Origin: Sphingomonas kyeonggiensis
Lineage (GTDB): Bacteria > Pseudomonadota > Alphaproteobacteria > Sphingomonadales > Sphingomonadaceae
Assembly: GCF_014196745.1 (NCBI RefSeq)
Contig: NZ_JACIEH010000003.1
Coordinates: forward strand, 620,001-684,000
Length of the DNA stretch: 64,000 nucleotides
Direction: 5' to 3'
In this document: positions 8,636-17,370 of the stretch, in pieces
How positions within the stretch are numbered: position 1 is the stretch's first letter
How the letters are laid out: each line of letters opens with the position of its first letter
Position numbers and translations under genes: made by a program
Notes under the pieces: generated by a model
Told to the model about the DNA's origin: nothing
Database searches by the model: none
Seen by the model: only the letters and a program-made list of their open reading frames with translations

Positions 8636-8665
8636 CGCCTAAGGGCCTCCACCCTAGGCGTTTTT
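8636..8665 (+). terminator. Rho-independent terminator downstream of clpS
   Basis: CGCCTAAGGG and CCCTAGGCG pair with one bulged base around a six-base loop, followed directly by TTTTT. Confidence 0.75.
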
Positions 8666-8740
8666 CCGGGCGACACAGTTCAGCGGCGAATCGGTAGAAG
8701 GTCCGCAGTTCCTGGGAACCGGGGGGTTTTGGGCAGGAAC

Positions 8741-8784
8741 AAAGGGCCGGACGGCGCGAGCTTGTCACCGCAGACGTCCGGCCC
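8741..8784 (-). terminator. Probable terminator of the Crp/Fnr gene
   Basis: A perfect 10-bp stem (GGGCCGGACG / CGTCCGGCCC) with a 21-nt loop is followed on the minus strand by TTTGTT. It lies 30 bp beyond the regulator's stop codon. The long loop is unusual for a simple terminator. Confidence 0.6.
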
Positions 8785-8813
8785 ACCTTCTTCCTCGAAA
8801 TCGTCGATGGCTC

Positions 8814-9548
8814 TCAGCCCGCCTTGGGGAGCCAGCCAAGGTCGAGCCCTTCGTAGCGGTTCACATAATTTGCCGCGCGCGCGAGTGCGCGCTCGTCGAG
8901 CAGTGTCACCCGGCCGCCCTCGCGGGCGATCAGCTGCTCTTCCTCCAGCTGGCGCAGCATGCGGTTGACGTGGACGGCGGTGAGGCCCGTCGCGTCGCCC
9001 ACCTCCTCCTGCGTCAGCCCCAGCGAGAAGACATTGGCCAGGCTCTTGTCGGTCGCGCGCAGCCGGTTGCGCAGGTCGAGGAGCAGTGCCGCGACGCGCG
9101 CCTTGGCGCTGGTGCGGCCGAGCGCGGCCAGCCGGTCGGTGAGCGCGACGCGCTCTATCTGCGAATAGACCAGCACCATCGCCGCCAGCCGGGGATGCTC
9201 GCGCATCAGATCGGCGAGCACGCCGCGGTCGAACGGGCAGACCACGCAGTCGGACAGCGCCGCCAGCGTCTCGGGCGCCTCCTGATAGACCGCGCTGGAA
9301 ATGCCGAGCATGTCGCCGGGAAAAAGGAAGCGCAGGATCTGCCGGCTGCCATCGTGGAGCAGCACATAGCTCATCATCAGGCCCTTGCGCAGGACGTAGA
9401 GCTCGCCGCCGCCTTCATTCTCGCGTTGCAGCACCGCCCCGCGGCGCACGTGCCGCTGGCGTTCCTCCAATTTTTCGAGCGTTTTGTGCTCGACCTCTGT
9501 CAGATCGATCAACTCGCTCAGCTTCTCCGCAAAGCAACTGCCGGACAC
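8814..9548 (-). CDS. Crp/Fnr family transcriptional regulator
   Basis: 244 aa from a GTG start at 9548, chosen because GGGGGAAG lies about 7 nt upstream; the frame stays open to a TTG at 9614. The N-terminal cyclic-nucleotide-binding-type barrel includes GGGELYVLRKGLMM and RQILRFLFPGDMLGI (about residues 45-80). The C-terminal winged helix has SLGLTQEEVGDATGLTAVHVNRMLRQL as helix-turn-helix. There is no FNR-type four-cysteine cluster, so it is not an oxygen-sensing FNR. The barrel resembles FixK/Crp-like regulators with an unknown or no ligand. It is convergent with clpS and divergent from murA. Confidence 0.87.
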   Translation of the reverse strand: MSGSCFAEKLSELIDLTEVEHKTLEKLEERQRHVRRGAVLQRENEGGGELYVLRKGLMMSYVLLHDGSRQILRFLFPGDMLGISSAVYQEAPETLAALSDCVVCPFDRGVLADLMREHPRLAAMVLVYSQIERVALTDRLAALGRTSAKARVAALLLDLRNRLRATDKSLANVFSLGLTQEEVGDATGLTAVHVNRMLRQLEEEQLIAREGGRVTLLDERALARAANYVNRYEGLDLGWLPKAG

Positions 9549-9566
9549 GCGATGGCTTCCCCCCAC

Positions 9567-9582
9567 CTGCGATGCAAAGCAG
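9567..9582. promoter_or_regulatory. CTGC-N8-GCAG element in the Crp/Fnr leader
   Basis: On the plus strand it reads CTGCGATGCAAAGCAG. Its minus-strand decamer TGCATCGCAG is identical to bases 7202-7211 in the phasin leader. It lies 19-34 bp upstream of the regulator's GTG start, so it could be a binding site shared with the phasin gene. Confidence 0.35.
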
Positions 9583-9669
9583 TGCAATTGAATCAATGCA
9601 TTAAAATCGATCAATGGCGCAAAAAACGCATGGTCTTGCGTGCAGCGCGGCAGGGATTAGAAGCCCGTC

Positions 9670-10953
9670 ATGGACCGTATTCTCATTCGCGGCGGCAATC
9701 GCCTCTCCGGCAAGATCCCCGTCTCCGGCGCCAAGAACGCCGCGCTCACGCTGATGCCCTGCGCGCTGCTCACCGACGAGCCGCTGACGCTGCGCAATCT
9801 GCCCCGCCTGGCCGACGTCGACAGCTTCGGCCACCTGCTCAACGAGCTGGGTGCATCGACGTCGATCGAGGGCACGCGGCCGACCGATTTCGGCCGGGTG
9901 ATGACGGTGCGCGCGGGCAAGCTGACCTCGACGGTCGCGCCCTATGACATCGTCCGCAAGATGCGCGCCTCGATCCTGGTGCTCGGCCCGCTGCTCGGCC
10001 GCGCCGGCGAAGCGACGGTGTCGCTGCCCGGCGGCTGCGCGATCGGCAACCGCCCGATCGACCTGCACCTGAAGGCGCTCGAGGCGATGGGCGCCGAGAT
10101 CGAGCTGGCCGCCGGCTATGTGAAGGCGACTGCGCCTGGCGGCCGCCTGCCCGGCGGACGCTTCAGCTTCCCGGTGGTCTCGGTCGGCGCGACCGAAAAT
10201 GCGCTGATGGCGGCGGTGACCTGCAAGGGCACCACCGTGCTCGACAATGCGGCGCGCGAGCCGGAGATCGTCGACCTGTGCAACCTGCTCGTCGCGATGG
10301 GCGCGAAGATCGACGGCATCGGTACCGAGCGGCTGGAGATCGAAGGCGTCGATCGCCTGCACGGCGCGACCTATGCCGTGATGCCCGACCGGATCGAGGC
10401 GGGCAGCTATGCCTGTGCCGCGGCGATCACCGGCGGGGATGTCGAGCTGGTCGGCGCCGAGGCGAACGACATGCGCGCCACGCTGGACGCACTCGTCCAG
10501 GCCGGCGTGACGGTCGAGGAGACCAAGGCCGGCATCCGCGTCGCCGCCAACGGCCCGCTCAAGCCGCTGACCCTGTCGACCGCGCCCTTCCCGGGCTTCG
10601 CGACCGACATGCAGGCGCAGTTCATGGCGATGCAGCTGGTCGCCGAGGGCGCCAGCGTGTTCACCGAGACGATCTTCGAGAACCGCTACATGCACGTGCC
10701 CGAGCTGACCCGCATGGGCGCGCATATCGACGTGCGCGGGCGCACCGCGGTGGTGCACGGGCCGACCAAGCTGGTGGGTGCCCAGGTGATGGCGACCGAC
10801 CTGCGCGCCTCGATGAGCCTGATCCTTGCCGGCCTGGCCGCCGAGGGCGAGACCCAGGTCAACCGCGTCTATCACCTCGACCGCGGCTATGAGCGGCTCG
10901 AGGAGAAGCTCCAGGCAGTCGGCGCCGATATCGAGCGCGTCGGCGACGGCTAG
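9670..10953 (+). CDS. murA: UDP-N-acetylglucosamine 1-carboxyvinyltransferase
   Basis: 427 aa, the normal length. MurA transfers enolpyruvate from PEP to UDP-GlcNAc, the first committed step of peptidoglycan synthesis. The Lys-Asn pair K22-N23 is in [17 protein letters not shown]. The reactive Cys123 is in [16 protein letters not shown], so the enzyme would be of the fosfomycin-sensitive Cys type. The late motif [19 protein letters not shown] is also conserved. The start has only a weak ribosome site (AAGCCCGTC precedes ATG), but no upstream Met is available. The next gene begins within 10 bp. Confidence 0.97.
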   Translation: MDRILIRGGNRLSGKIPVSGAKNAALTLMPCALLTDEPLTLRNLPRLADVDSFGHLLNELGASTSIEGTRPTDFGRVMTVRAGKLTSTVAPYDIVRKMRASILVLGPLLGRAGEATVSLPGGCAIGNRPIDLHLKALEAMGAEIELAAGYVKATAPGGRLPGGRFSFPVVSVGATENALMAAVTCKGTTVLDNAAREPEIVDLCNLLVAMGAKIDGIGTERLEIEGVDRLHGATYAVMPDRIEAGSYACAAAITGGDVELVGAEANDMRATLDALVQAGVTVEETKAGIRVAANGPLKPLTLSTAPFPGFATDMQAQFMAMQLVAEGASVFTETIFENRYMHVPELTRMGAHIDVRGRTAVVHGPTKLVGAQVMATDLRASMSLILAGLAAEGETQVNRVYHLDRGYERLEEKLQAVGADIERVGDG

Positions 10954-10960
10954 GGCCTTG

Positions 10961-11836
10961 GCCGGCCGGGGCACCAAGCTGGCGATCGGGGCGGCGGCGC
11001 TGCTGGCGGTCGTCGTGCTCGCCGGCAGCTGGGGTTTCGGTTCGATGGCCGCCGCCGGCCATGCCTCTGCGGTCGCTCCGGTGCTTTCCCCCGCGCAGGC
11101 CGTGCGGCTGAAGGCGCGCGACGGCGTCGCGATCGCCGGGACCTGGTGGCCGGGACGCGAGCCCGATGCACCGGCGGTGCTGCTGCTCCACGGCGTCGGC
11201 GCCTCGCGCGACCAGACCGTGCCGATGGCCGAGGCGCTGGTCGCGCAAGGCTATGGCGCGCTCGCCATCGATCTGCGCGGGCACGGCGAATCGACGATCA
11301 CCGACCATAGCTATGGCCTGGACGAAGGACTGGATGCGCGCGCCGCGTTCGACTGGCTGAAGGCGAAGCAGCACGGCGCGAAGGTCGGCGTGATCGGCGT
11401 CTCGCTGGGCGGTGCGGCGGCGCTGGTCGGGCGCGACGGCGCGGTGCCGGCCGATGCGCTGGTGCTGGTCGCGGTGTTCCCCGACATCCGCCACGCGATC
11501 TACAACCGGATGGCGGCGCTGCTGGGCCCGATCGGCGGAACGATCGGCGAACCGCTGCTCAGCCTCCAGTCGCTGCCCCGCTACGGCGTGTGGCCGGGGC
11601 GGATCGCGCCGCTCGCGGCGATCCGCGATTTCCGGGCGCCGGTGTTCGTGATCGGCGGCGCGGGGGATCGCTATACGCCGCCGGTGGAGACGCGTGCGCT
11701 TTTCGCGGCGGCACCGAACCGCAAGGGGCTGTGGCTGGTGCCGGGGCTCGACCACGGCGAAGTCAGCAATCTGCACGACGGGGAATGGGCGCGCCGCATG
11801 GGCGGTTTCCTGCGCGGGACGATCGGCGCGCCCTGA
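10961..11836 (+). CDS. Alpha/beta hydrolase, membrane-anchored or exported
   Basis: 291 aa from TTG at 10961, 8 bp after the murA stop. This start gives a hydrophobic N-terminus (KLAIGAAALLAVVVLAGSWGF) that would act as signal anchor; an ATG at 11045 would remove it. The alpha/beta hydrolase fold is shown by LLLHGVGASRDQTVPMAEAL, the nucleophile elbow GVSLGG, the acid in GGAGDRYTPP and the histidine in PGLDHGEV. This group resembles serine aminopeptidase-like (BD-FAE/FrsA-type) esterases. The substrate is unknown. Co-transcription with murA is likely from the spacing. Confidence 0.75.
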   Translation, partial: AGRGTKLAIGAAALLAVVVLAGSWGFGSMAAAGHASAVAPVLSPAQAVRLKARDGVAIAGTWWPGREPDAPAVLLLHGVGASRDQTVPMAEALVAQGYGALAIDLRGHGESTITDHSYGLDEGLDARAAFDWLKAKQHGAKVGVIGVSLGGAAALVGRDGAVPADALVLVAVFPDIRHAIYNRMAALLGPIGGTIGEPLLSLQSLPRYGVWPGRIAPLAAIRDFRAPVFVIGGAGDRYTPPVETRALFAAAPNRKGLWLVPGLDHGEVSNLHDGEWARRMGGFLRGTIGAP

Positions 11837-11842
11837 TCGGGA

Positions 11843-12661
11843 CTATCCGGCGAAGTCGGTGCCGCGGGTGACCGGCTCCCAGCGGTCCATCTCCTCGATC
11901 ACCGTATCGAGCTTCTCGCGGGCGCGGCGCAGCGCGTCGCTGCCGAGCAGCAGGTTGAGCGGCGGGTTGGGTGCATCCGCCAGTTCGAGGATCGCGGCGG
12001 CGGCGCGGACCGGATCGCCGAGCTGCTTGCCTGCCATCGCATCGAATGCCGCCGAGGAGCGGCCGACCGCCGCATAGCTCTCGTCCGCGCCGCTCTTGCG
12101 GATCGAGTGATCCGACAGGAAGTCGGTGCGGAACGCGCCCGGTGCGACGGCGGTCACGTGGATGCCGAGCGGGGCGATTTCCTGGGCGAGCGCGGCCGAC
12201 AGGCCCTCGAGCGCATATTTGGCCGAGGCATAGAGGCCGGAACCGGCGCCCGGCGCGCGGCCGGCGATCGACGTGACGTTGACGATATGGCCGGCTCCCT
12301 GTGCGCGCAGATGCGGCAGCGCGGCGCGGATCAGGCGGAACGGTCCGAACAGGTCGACCTCGAACAGCCGGGCGACATCGGCGTCGCTCGCCTGCTCGAT
12401 CGCGCCGAGCAGGCCGTATCCGGCATTGTTGACGATCACGTCGATCCGCGGCGCGAGCGCGAAGGCCTGCTCGACGATGGGCGCGACCGCGGCGGGATCG
12501 GTCATGTCGAGCGTCAGGATGTGGAGCGTGCCGGCGCCCTGCTCCAGTTCGGGGCGCGAGCCGCGGACGGTGCCGATGACGGTGTCGCCGCGTGCCAGAG
12601 CCGCCTGTGCCAGCGCGAGCCCGAGCCCGCGCGAGATGCCGGTGATGAGCCAGGTCTTCAT
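11843..12661 (-). CDS. Short-chain dehydrogenase/reductase
   Basis: 272 aa classical SDR. The cofactor motif TGISRGLG is at residues 7-14, NNAG at 78-81, and the catalytic Ser131-Tyr144-Lys148 triad is in TSIAGRAPGAGSGLYASAKYA. SDRs of this clade are often annotated as aldehyde/ketone oxidoreductases, but the substrate cannot be told. It is transcribed divergently from a LysR regulator across a 97-bp gap, an arrangement in which the regulator commonly controls the SDR. Confidence 0.88.
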   Translation of the reverse strand: MKTWLITGISRGLGLALAQAALARGDTVIGTVRGSRPELEQGAGTLHILTLDMTDPAAVAPIVEQAFALAPRIDVIVNNAGYGLLGAIEQASDADVARLFEVDLFGPFRLIRAALPHLRAQGAGHIVNVTSIAGRAPGAGSGLYASAKYALEGLSAALAQEIAPLGIHVTAVAPGAFRTDFLSDHSIRKSGADESYAAVGRSSAAFDAMAGKQLGDPVRAAAAILELADAPNPPLNLLLGSDALRRAREKLDTVIEEMDRWEPVTRGTDFAG

Positions 12662-12729
12662 GATGCAATCTCCTTCGCGGCGGGAGATGGGTGCTGTTAG
12701 CCTCCGGGATAATGGCTGTGTTTTGCAAT

Positions 12730-12743
12730 GGACTTGTAAGTCC
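12730..12743. promoter_or_regulatory. Candidate LysR operator in the SDR/LysR divergent gap
   Basis: GGACTTGTAAGTCC is an inverted repeat of two 6-bp arms around GT, lying 16 bp upstream of the LysR start codon. LysR-type regulators generally bind such dyads in divergent promoter gaps. No experimental site is known to me for this pair. Confidence 0.5.
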
Positions 12744-12758
12744 TGCTAAACAGTGGGG

Positions 12759-13661
12759 ATGGATACCGCCCTGCTTTCCGCCGACTATCAGCAGCTGCGC
12801 GGCTTCGTCGCGGTCGCACAGGCGCTCAGCTTCAGCCGCGCCGCCGGAGCGATGGGGGTGTCGCCCTCGGCGCTGAGCCAGCTCGTGCGGGGGCTGGAGG
12901 AGCGGCTGGGTACGCGGCTGCTCAATCGGACGACGCGCAGCGTCTCCCTCACCGAGGCGGGGGCGGCGCTGCTCGCCCGCACCGGGCCGGCGCTCGCCGA
13001 ACTGGGCGAGGCGATGCTGCAGGCGCGTGCCGGGCGCGAGGGGATCGCCGGGCGGGTGCGCGTCCATGCCTCACGCTTCGCCGGCGAGCTGCACGTGCTG
13101 CCGATCCTCGCCCGCTTCGGCCGGGACTATCCCGATGTCGTGCTCGACATCTCGCTGGACGACACGGTGATCGATATCGTCGCGGGCGGCTATGACGTGG
13201 CGATCCGGATCGGCGAGCTGGTCGAGCGCGACATGGTCGCGGTGGCGCTCGGCAAGGAGATGCGCCAGCTCGCCGTCGCGACGCCCGACTATGTCGCGGC
13301 GCATGGCGTGCCCGAGCATCCCCGCGCGCTGCTCGGGCACCGCTGCATCCGCTGGCGCTGGCCGGGCAATAGCGCGCCCTATCATTGGGAGTTCTGGGAG
13401 GAGGGCTGGTTCCAGGTTGCGGTCGACGGGCCGCTGATCCTCGACGACAAGCAGGCCTGTCTCGAAGCGGCGCTGCAGGGCGCGGGCATCGCCTTCGCGA
13501 TCGAGCCCAAGGTGCGCGAGCATATCGCGGCGGGCCGGCTGGTGCCGATGCTCGAGCGCTGGTCGGCGCCGTTCCCCGGCCATTATCTCTGCTATCCGCA
13601 GCAGCGCCACATGGCACCGGCGGTGCGCGCGTTCATCGACGCGGTCCGGCGGGGCGCCTAG
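12759..13661 (+). CDS. LysR family transcriptional regulator
   Basis: 300 aa from ATG at 12759. The N-terminal winged helix (residues ~8-65: FVAVAQALSFSRAAGAMGVSPSALSQLVRGLEERLGTRLLNRTTRSVSLTEAG) is canonical. It is followed by a periplasmic-binding-protein-like effector domain with GYDVAIRIGEL, typical of the CrgA/AaeR-type subgroup that regulates divergent oxidoreductases. The gene is divergent from the SDR and its operator candidate lies in the gap. It is convergent with the diguanylate cyclase, whose stop codon is 4 bp away. Confidence 0.92.
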   Translation: MDTALLSADYQQLRGFVAVAQALSFSRAAGAMGVSPSALSQLVRGLEERLGTRLLNRTTRSVSLTEAGAALLARTGPALAELGEAMLQARAGREGIAGRVRVHASRFAGELHVLPILARFGRDYPDVVLDISLDDTVIDIVAGGYDVAIRIGELVERDMVAVALGKEMRQLAVATPDYVAAHGVPEHPRALLGHRCIRWRWPGNSAPYHWEFWEEGWFQVAVDGPLILDDKQACLEAALQGAGIAFAIEPKVREHIAAGRLVPMLERWSAPFPGHYLCYPQQRHMAPAVRAFIDAVRRGA

Positions 13662-13665
13662 GCTT

Positions 13666-14925
13666 TTACTCCGCCGCGATCGCCAGCGGCGCGGCTTCCT
13701 TGCGGCTGGCCGAGACGACGCGGTTCCGGCCACCTTCCTTGGCCTGGTACAAGGCCGCATCCGCCATGGTGATCAGGTCGGCCAGCGTCTTGGTCGTCTC
13801 GGGAATCGAAGCCACGCCGAGCGATGCCGAGATGTTCGCGTCATGGATGGCGGACAGCGCCTCGATCCGCGCGCGGAGCGTCTCGCCCTTGGCCAGCGCT
13901 TCGCTCAGGTCGCATTCGGGCAGGATCACCACCAGCTCCTCGCCGCCATAGCGGCAGGCGACGTCGGAGGGGCGCAGCGCCCCGATGATCGCCGCGGCCA
14001 CCTCGCGCAGCACCGCATCGCCCATCGCATGGCCATGCTCGTCGTTGAGCTTCTTGAAATGATCGAGGTCGATCATGATCGCCGAGACGGGCGCGCCGCT
14101 GCGCTCGGCCAGGCTGGCATAGCGCTCGAGCGCGTCTTCCATGTAGCGGCGGTTGTAGAGGCCGGTCAGCGGATCGCGCAGTGCCTGGGTGCGCAGCTTC
14201 TCGCGCAGGGCGATGTTGGAGACGGCGAGCGACATCGCATCGGCCACCGCTTCGGCCAGCGGCTTGATCCGGTCCAGACGGTCGAGGGCGTCCTCCGCGC
14301 CGGTCGCGATCTTGAGCATGCCCTGGATCTCGCCATGCGCCATCATCGGCACTTCGAGTACCGTCAGCCCCGACGCGTGGTGCTCGCAGCGCAGCACGCC
14401 GGGACCATCCGCATTGATGTGCGCCTTGCCGCGCTTGAGCGCCCAGCAATGCGAGGGCGACAGCGTCTTGAGCACGCGCTCGTCGTCGGGCCAGTTCCAG
14501 CCGGTCGACAGCTCCAGCCGGTCGCGCGAATTGTTGAAGATGTAGAGCGCGCCGGAGAAGCCCTCGAGCAGCGTCTCGACCGTGGCGCGCAGCACGGCAT
14601 TGGCGTCGGCATAGCCGCTGGCGCTCTGCAGCATGTCGGTCATCTGGAGCAGGCGCTGGACCTGGCGGCGCTCTTCCTCGGCCTCGAGCGCCGCGACGCG
14701 ACGCTGCTCCAGGCCCTTGTTGTTGCGCGGGGTGGCGAAGACGATGATCGCGAGCGCGATGCTGCCGGCCAGCATCTCGACCGCATAGGCGATAAACTGG
14801 CCGAGCTCGCCCTGCACGAACATGCTGGTGCCGCGCGCGGCCATCATCAGGATGACCGAGCCGGCGAGCGCCGCCGGCACCACGCGCATCAGCCTGTCGA
14901 GGGCATGAGAGGATTTCGAGTTCAT
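13666..14925 (-). CDS. Membrane-anchored GAF-GGDEF diguanylate cyclase
   Basis: 419 aa from ATG at 14925 (MNSKSSHALDRLMRVVP). Two hydrophobic spans cover residues ~15-33 and ~43-65, then a coiled region (~70-100), a GAF-like domain (~100-240) and a GGDEF domain (~250-410). The signature is GGEEL (327-331), an active variant. It is preceded by an RXXD inhibitory site RPSD (318-321), so product feedback by c-di-GMP is expected. It makes c-di-GMP from two GTP at the inner membrane. An HD-GYP phosphodiesterase is encoded at 39597. The in-frame extension to 14964 lacks support. Confidence 0.9.
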   Translation of the reverse strand: MNSKSSHALDRLMRVVPAALAGSVILMMAARGTSMFVQGELGQFIAYAVEMLAGSIALAIIVFATPRNNKGLEQRRVAALEAEEERRQVQRLLQMTDMLQSASGYADANAVLRATVETLLEGFSGALYIFNNSRDRLELSTGWNWPDDERVLKTLSPSHCWALKRGKAHINADGPGVLRCEHHASGLTVLEVPMMAHGEIQGMLKIATGAEDALDRLDRIKPLAEAVADAMSLAVSNIALREKLRTQALRDPLTGLYNRRYMEDALERYASLAERSGAPVSAIMIDLDHFKKLNDEHGHAMGDAVLREVAAAIIGALRPSDVACRYGGEELVVILPECDLSEALAKGETLRARIEALSAIHDANISASLGVASIPETTKTLADLITMADAALYQAKEGGRNRVVSASRKEAAPLAIAAE

Positions 14926-15008
14926 GATCGCCCGTCCGAAACCACCCGCTCGAACGGGCATCACCCCCCATTATAGGGCGGTCTCGGACGGGGCGGCCGG
15001 TGCGCTGC

Positions 15009-17327
15009 TCAGCGCGGAGCCGTGCTCATCGAATAGGGCCGCACCGCCTTGCCTGTCGCCCAGCTCTTGTTGGGCTTCGCGCTCATGGTGAAGCGCAGTT
15101 CGCCGCCGGCGATGATCTCGTCATGCTTCAGGTATCCGCGCGCCAGCGGCTTGCCGTTGAGCAGGACCTTGCCGACGTACTTGTTCGTGTCCGACAGTCC
15201 CTCGGCGACGATGGCGAAGCGCTTGCCGTTCGGCAGGTTGAGCGTCGCGCGGTCGAGGAAGGGGCGGCCGATCACATATTCGTTCGAGCCGGGCGCCACG
15301 GGATAGAAGCCGAGGGCGGTGAAAACGAACCAGGCCGACATCTGGCCGAGATCGTCATTGCCCGAGAGGCCGTCCGGAGTCGGCTTGTACTGGCTCTCGA
15401 CGATCTGCTTGAGCCGCTCCTGCGTCCGCCAGGGCTGGCCGGCATAGCTGTAGAGATAGGCGACGTGGTGGCTGGGCTCGTTGCCATGGATGTACTGGCC
15501 GATCAGGCCGGCAATGTCCTCGGCATGGCTGTAGTCGAGCTTCGAATTGTCGAAATCGAACATCGCGTCGAGCTTCTTCACCGCCGCGGCGTCGCCGCCG
15601 AGCAGCTTGAACATGCCCGCCTGGTCCTGGGGCACGAACCAGGAATATTGCCAGGCATTGCCCTCGGTATAGTCCGAGCCATAGTTGATCGCGGTCGGAT
15701 CGAAGGGGGTGCGGTAGGTCCCGTCCGCCTTGCGGGCACGCAGGAACCCGGTCTTCACGTCGAAGCTGTTGCGCCAGTTGCCGGCGCGCGCCTCGAACGG
15801 GGCGGCGATGTCCGCCTTGCCCATCGCCTTGGCCATGCGCGCGATGGCCCAGTCGTCATAGGCGTATTCGACCGTCTTGGAGGCCGCTTCCGGCTCCTTG
15901 TCGATCGGCACATAGCCGAGCTTCATGTACTGATCGAGGCCACCATAGGGGCCGTAGGTGGCGCTCTTCACCATCGCATCGAGCGCGGCGTTCGGATCGA
16001 AGCCGCGAATGCCTTTCATGTACGCGTCGGCGATCACCGGCACGGCGTGATAGCCGATCATCGTCCAGGTCTCGCGCCCGTTGAACTGCCAGACCGGCAG
16101 GATGCCGAACGGGCTGACCTGCTGGCTGGCGATCAGCGAGTTGACGAAGTCGGCGTTCTTCTTCTCGCTCTGGGTGAGCAGAAGCAGCGGATGTTCGGCG
16201 CGGAACGTGTCCCACAGCGAAAAGGTCGAGTGGAAGGTGAAGTTGCTGGCCTGATGGACCTGGTCGTCCGGCCCCCGCCAGCGGCCATCGGCGTCGGAGA
16301 AGACGCTGGGCGCGATCAGGCTGTGATAGAGCGCGGTGGCGACCATCTTCTTCATCGGCGCCGGGCCTTCGAGTTCGACTGCGCCGAGCGCCTGATCCCA
16401 GGCCTTGCCGGTCGCAGCGCGGACCGCGTCGAAATTGCCCGGCTCGCTGTCGAGATTGGCGATCGCGCCATCCTCATCGACGGCCGAGATCGCGACCTTC
16501 ACTTCGAGTGGTCCGTCGATCTGGCCGAAGTCGAACCGCGCGACCAGTTCGCGCCCGGCGAGCTGCTGGGCATCGTCCGCACCACGGCTCGGGCCCTGGA
16601 AGCCGCGATATTCGACCTTCTTTTCGCGATCGAGAAAGGCGTGGCCAGTGATCTGGCGCGAAGGGCGGATCGCGAAGAACAGCTTGCGGGCGGGCGCCCA
16701 GCCGCGGGTCTCGCGCGCGCCGGTGATCGTGCCGTCTGCGCGAATACGGATCGACGACCAGAGGATCTTGCCGGGATAGTTGTAGAGCGAGCTGCGCAGG
16801 TCGAACAGTAGATGCGCGGCCTTGCCGGCGGGGAAGGTGTAGCGCTGGACTCCCACCCGCGTGCCCGCGGTCATCTCGGCGCGGACGCCGGGCTTGGCGA
16901 GCGTCACCGCATAATAGCCGGGCACCGCCTGCTCGGTCGCATGGTCGAAGGGCGAGCGATAGTCGTCGGGCTCCAGACCCACCGTGTCGCCCGAGACCGG
17001 CTGGATCAGGAAGTCGCCCAGGTCCGAATGGCCGGCCCCCGAGAAATGCGTCATCGAGAAGCCCTGGATCGTCGGATCCTCGTAGCGATAGCCGGCGGCG
17101 TGGCTGTAGCATTTGCGGATCTGGCAGGTCGTGTCGGTGTCCGGGCTCAGCTGGATCATGCCGAAGGGCGCGACGGCGCCCGGGAAGGTATGCCCCTCAC
17201 CGCCGGTGCCGATCATTGGATCGGCCGACGCGGCGGTCGGCTCCGAGCTCGTCTGCGCCAGGACCGGCGGGGTGGTGAGCGACAGGGCGGCGAGCGCGGC
17301 GAGGCCGGTACGGAACGGGGCGGTCAT
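15009..17327 (-). CDS. GH92 family alpha-mannosidase, secreted
   Basis: 772 aa with a signal peptide (residues 1-24, ending VLAQ). GH92 hallmarks are DPMIGTGGEGHTFPGAVAPFGM near the N-terminus, GFSMTHFSGAGHSDLGDF, and YTEGNAWQYSWFVPQD, which carries the likely catalytic Glu of these calcium-dependent inverting exo-mannosidases. The C-terminal third includes SGNDDLGQMSAWFVFTALGFYPV. The enzyme would trim alpha-mannosides (for example of glycoproteins or yeast mannan) in the periplasm or outside. No other mannan-specific genes are adjacent, so the natural substrate is open. Confidence 0.94.
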   Translation of the reverse strand: MTAPFRTGLAALAALSLTTPPVLAQTSSEPTAASADPMIGTGGEGHTFPGAVAPFGMIQLSPDTDTTCQIRKCYSHAAGYRYEDPTIQGFSMTHFSGAGHSDLGDFLIQPVSGDTVGLEPDDYRSPFDHATEQAVPGYYAVTLAKPGVRAEMTAGTRVGVQRYTFPAGKAAHLLFDLRSSLYNYPGKILWSSIRIRADGTITGARETRGWAPARKLFFAIRPSRQITGHAFLDREKKVEYRGFQGPSRGADDAQQLAGRELVARFDFGQIDGPLEVKVAISAVDEDGAIANLDSEPGNFDAVRAATGKAWDQALGAVELEGPAPMKKMVATALYHSLIAPSVFSDADGRWRGPDDQVHQASNFTFHSTFSLWDTFRAEHPLLLLTQSEKKNADFVNSLIASQQVSPFGILPVWQFNGRETWTMIGYHAVPVIADAYMKGIRGFDPNAALDAMVKSATYGPYGGLDQYMKLGYVPIDKEPEAASKTVEYAYDDWAIARMAKAMGKADIAAPFEARAGNWRNSFDVKTGFLRARKADGTYRTPFDPTAINYGSDYTEGNAWQYSWFVPQDQAGMFKLLGGDAAAVKKLDAMFDFDNSKLDYSHAEDIAGLIGQYIHGNEPSHHVAYLYSYAGQPWRTQERLKQIVESQYKPTPDGLSGNDDLGQMSAWFVFTALGFYPVAPGSNEYVIGRPFLDRATLNLPNGKRFAIVAEGLSDTNKYVGKVLLNGKPLARGYLKHDEIIAGGELRFTMSAKPNKSWATGKAVRPYSMSTAPR

Positions 17328-17370
17328 GGGCGCGGGTTAGAGCATGACCCGCGCCCGCATCCAAGCCGGA

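Noticed and set aside
9585-9614. FNR box (TTGAT-N4-ATCAA) before the Crp/Fnr gene
   Set aside because: ATTGATTCAAT is a palindrome but the spacing does not match the FNR consensus, and the protein lacks the cysteine cluster of FNR.
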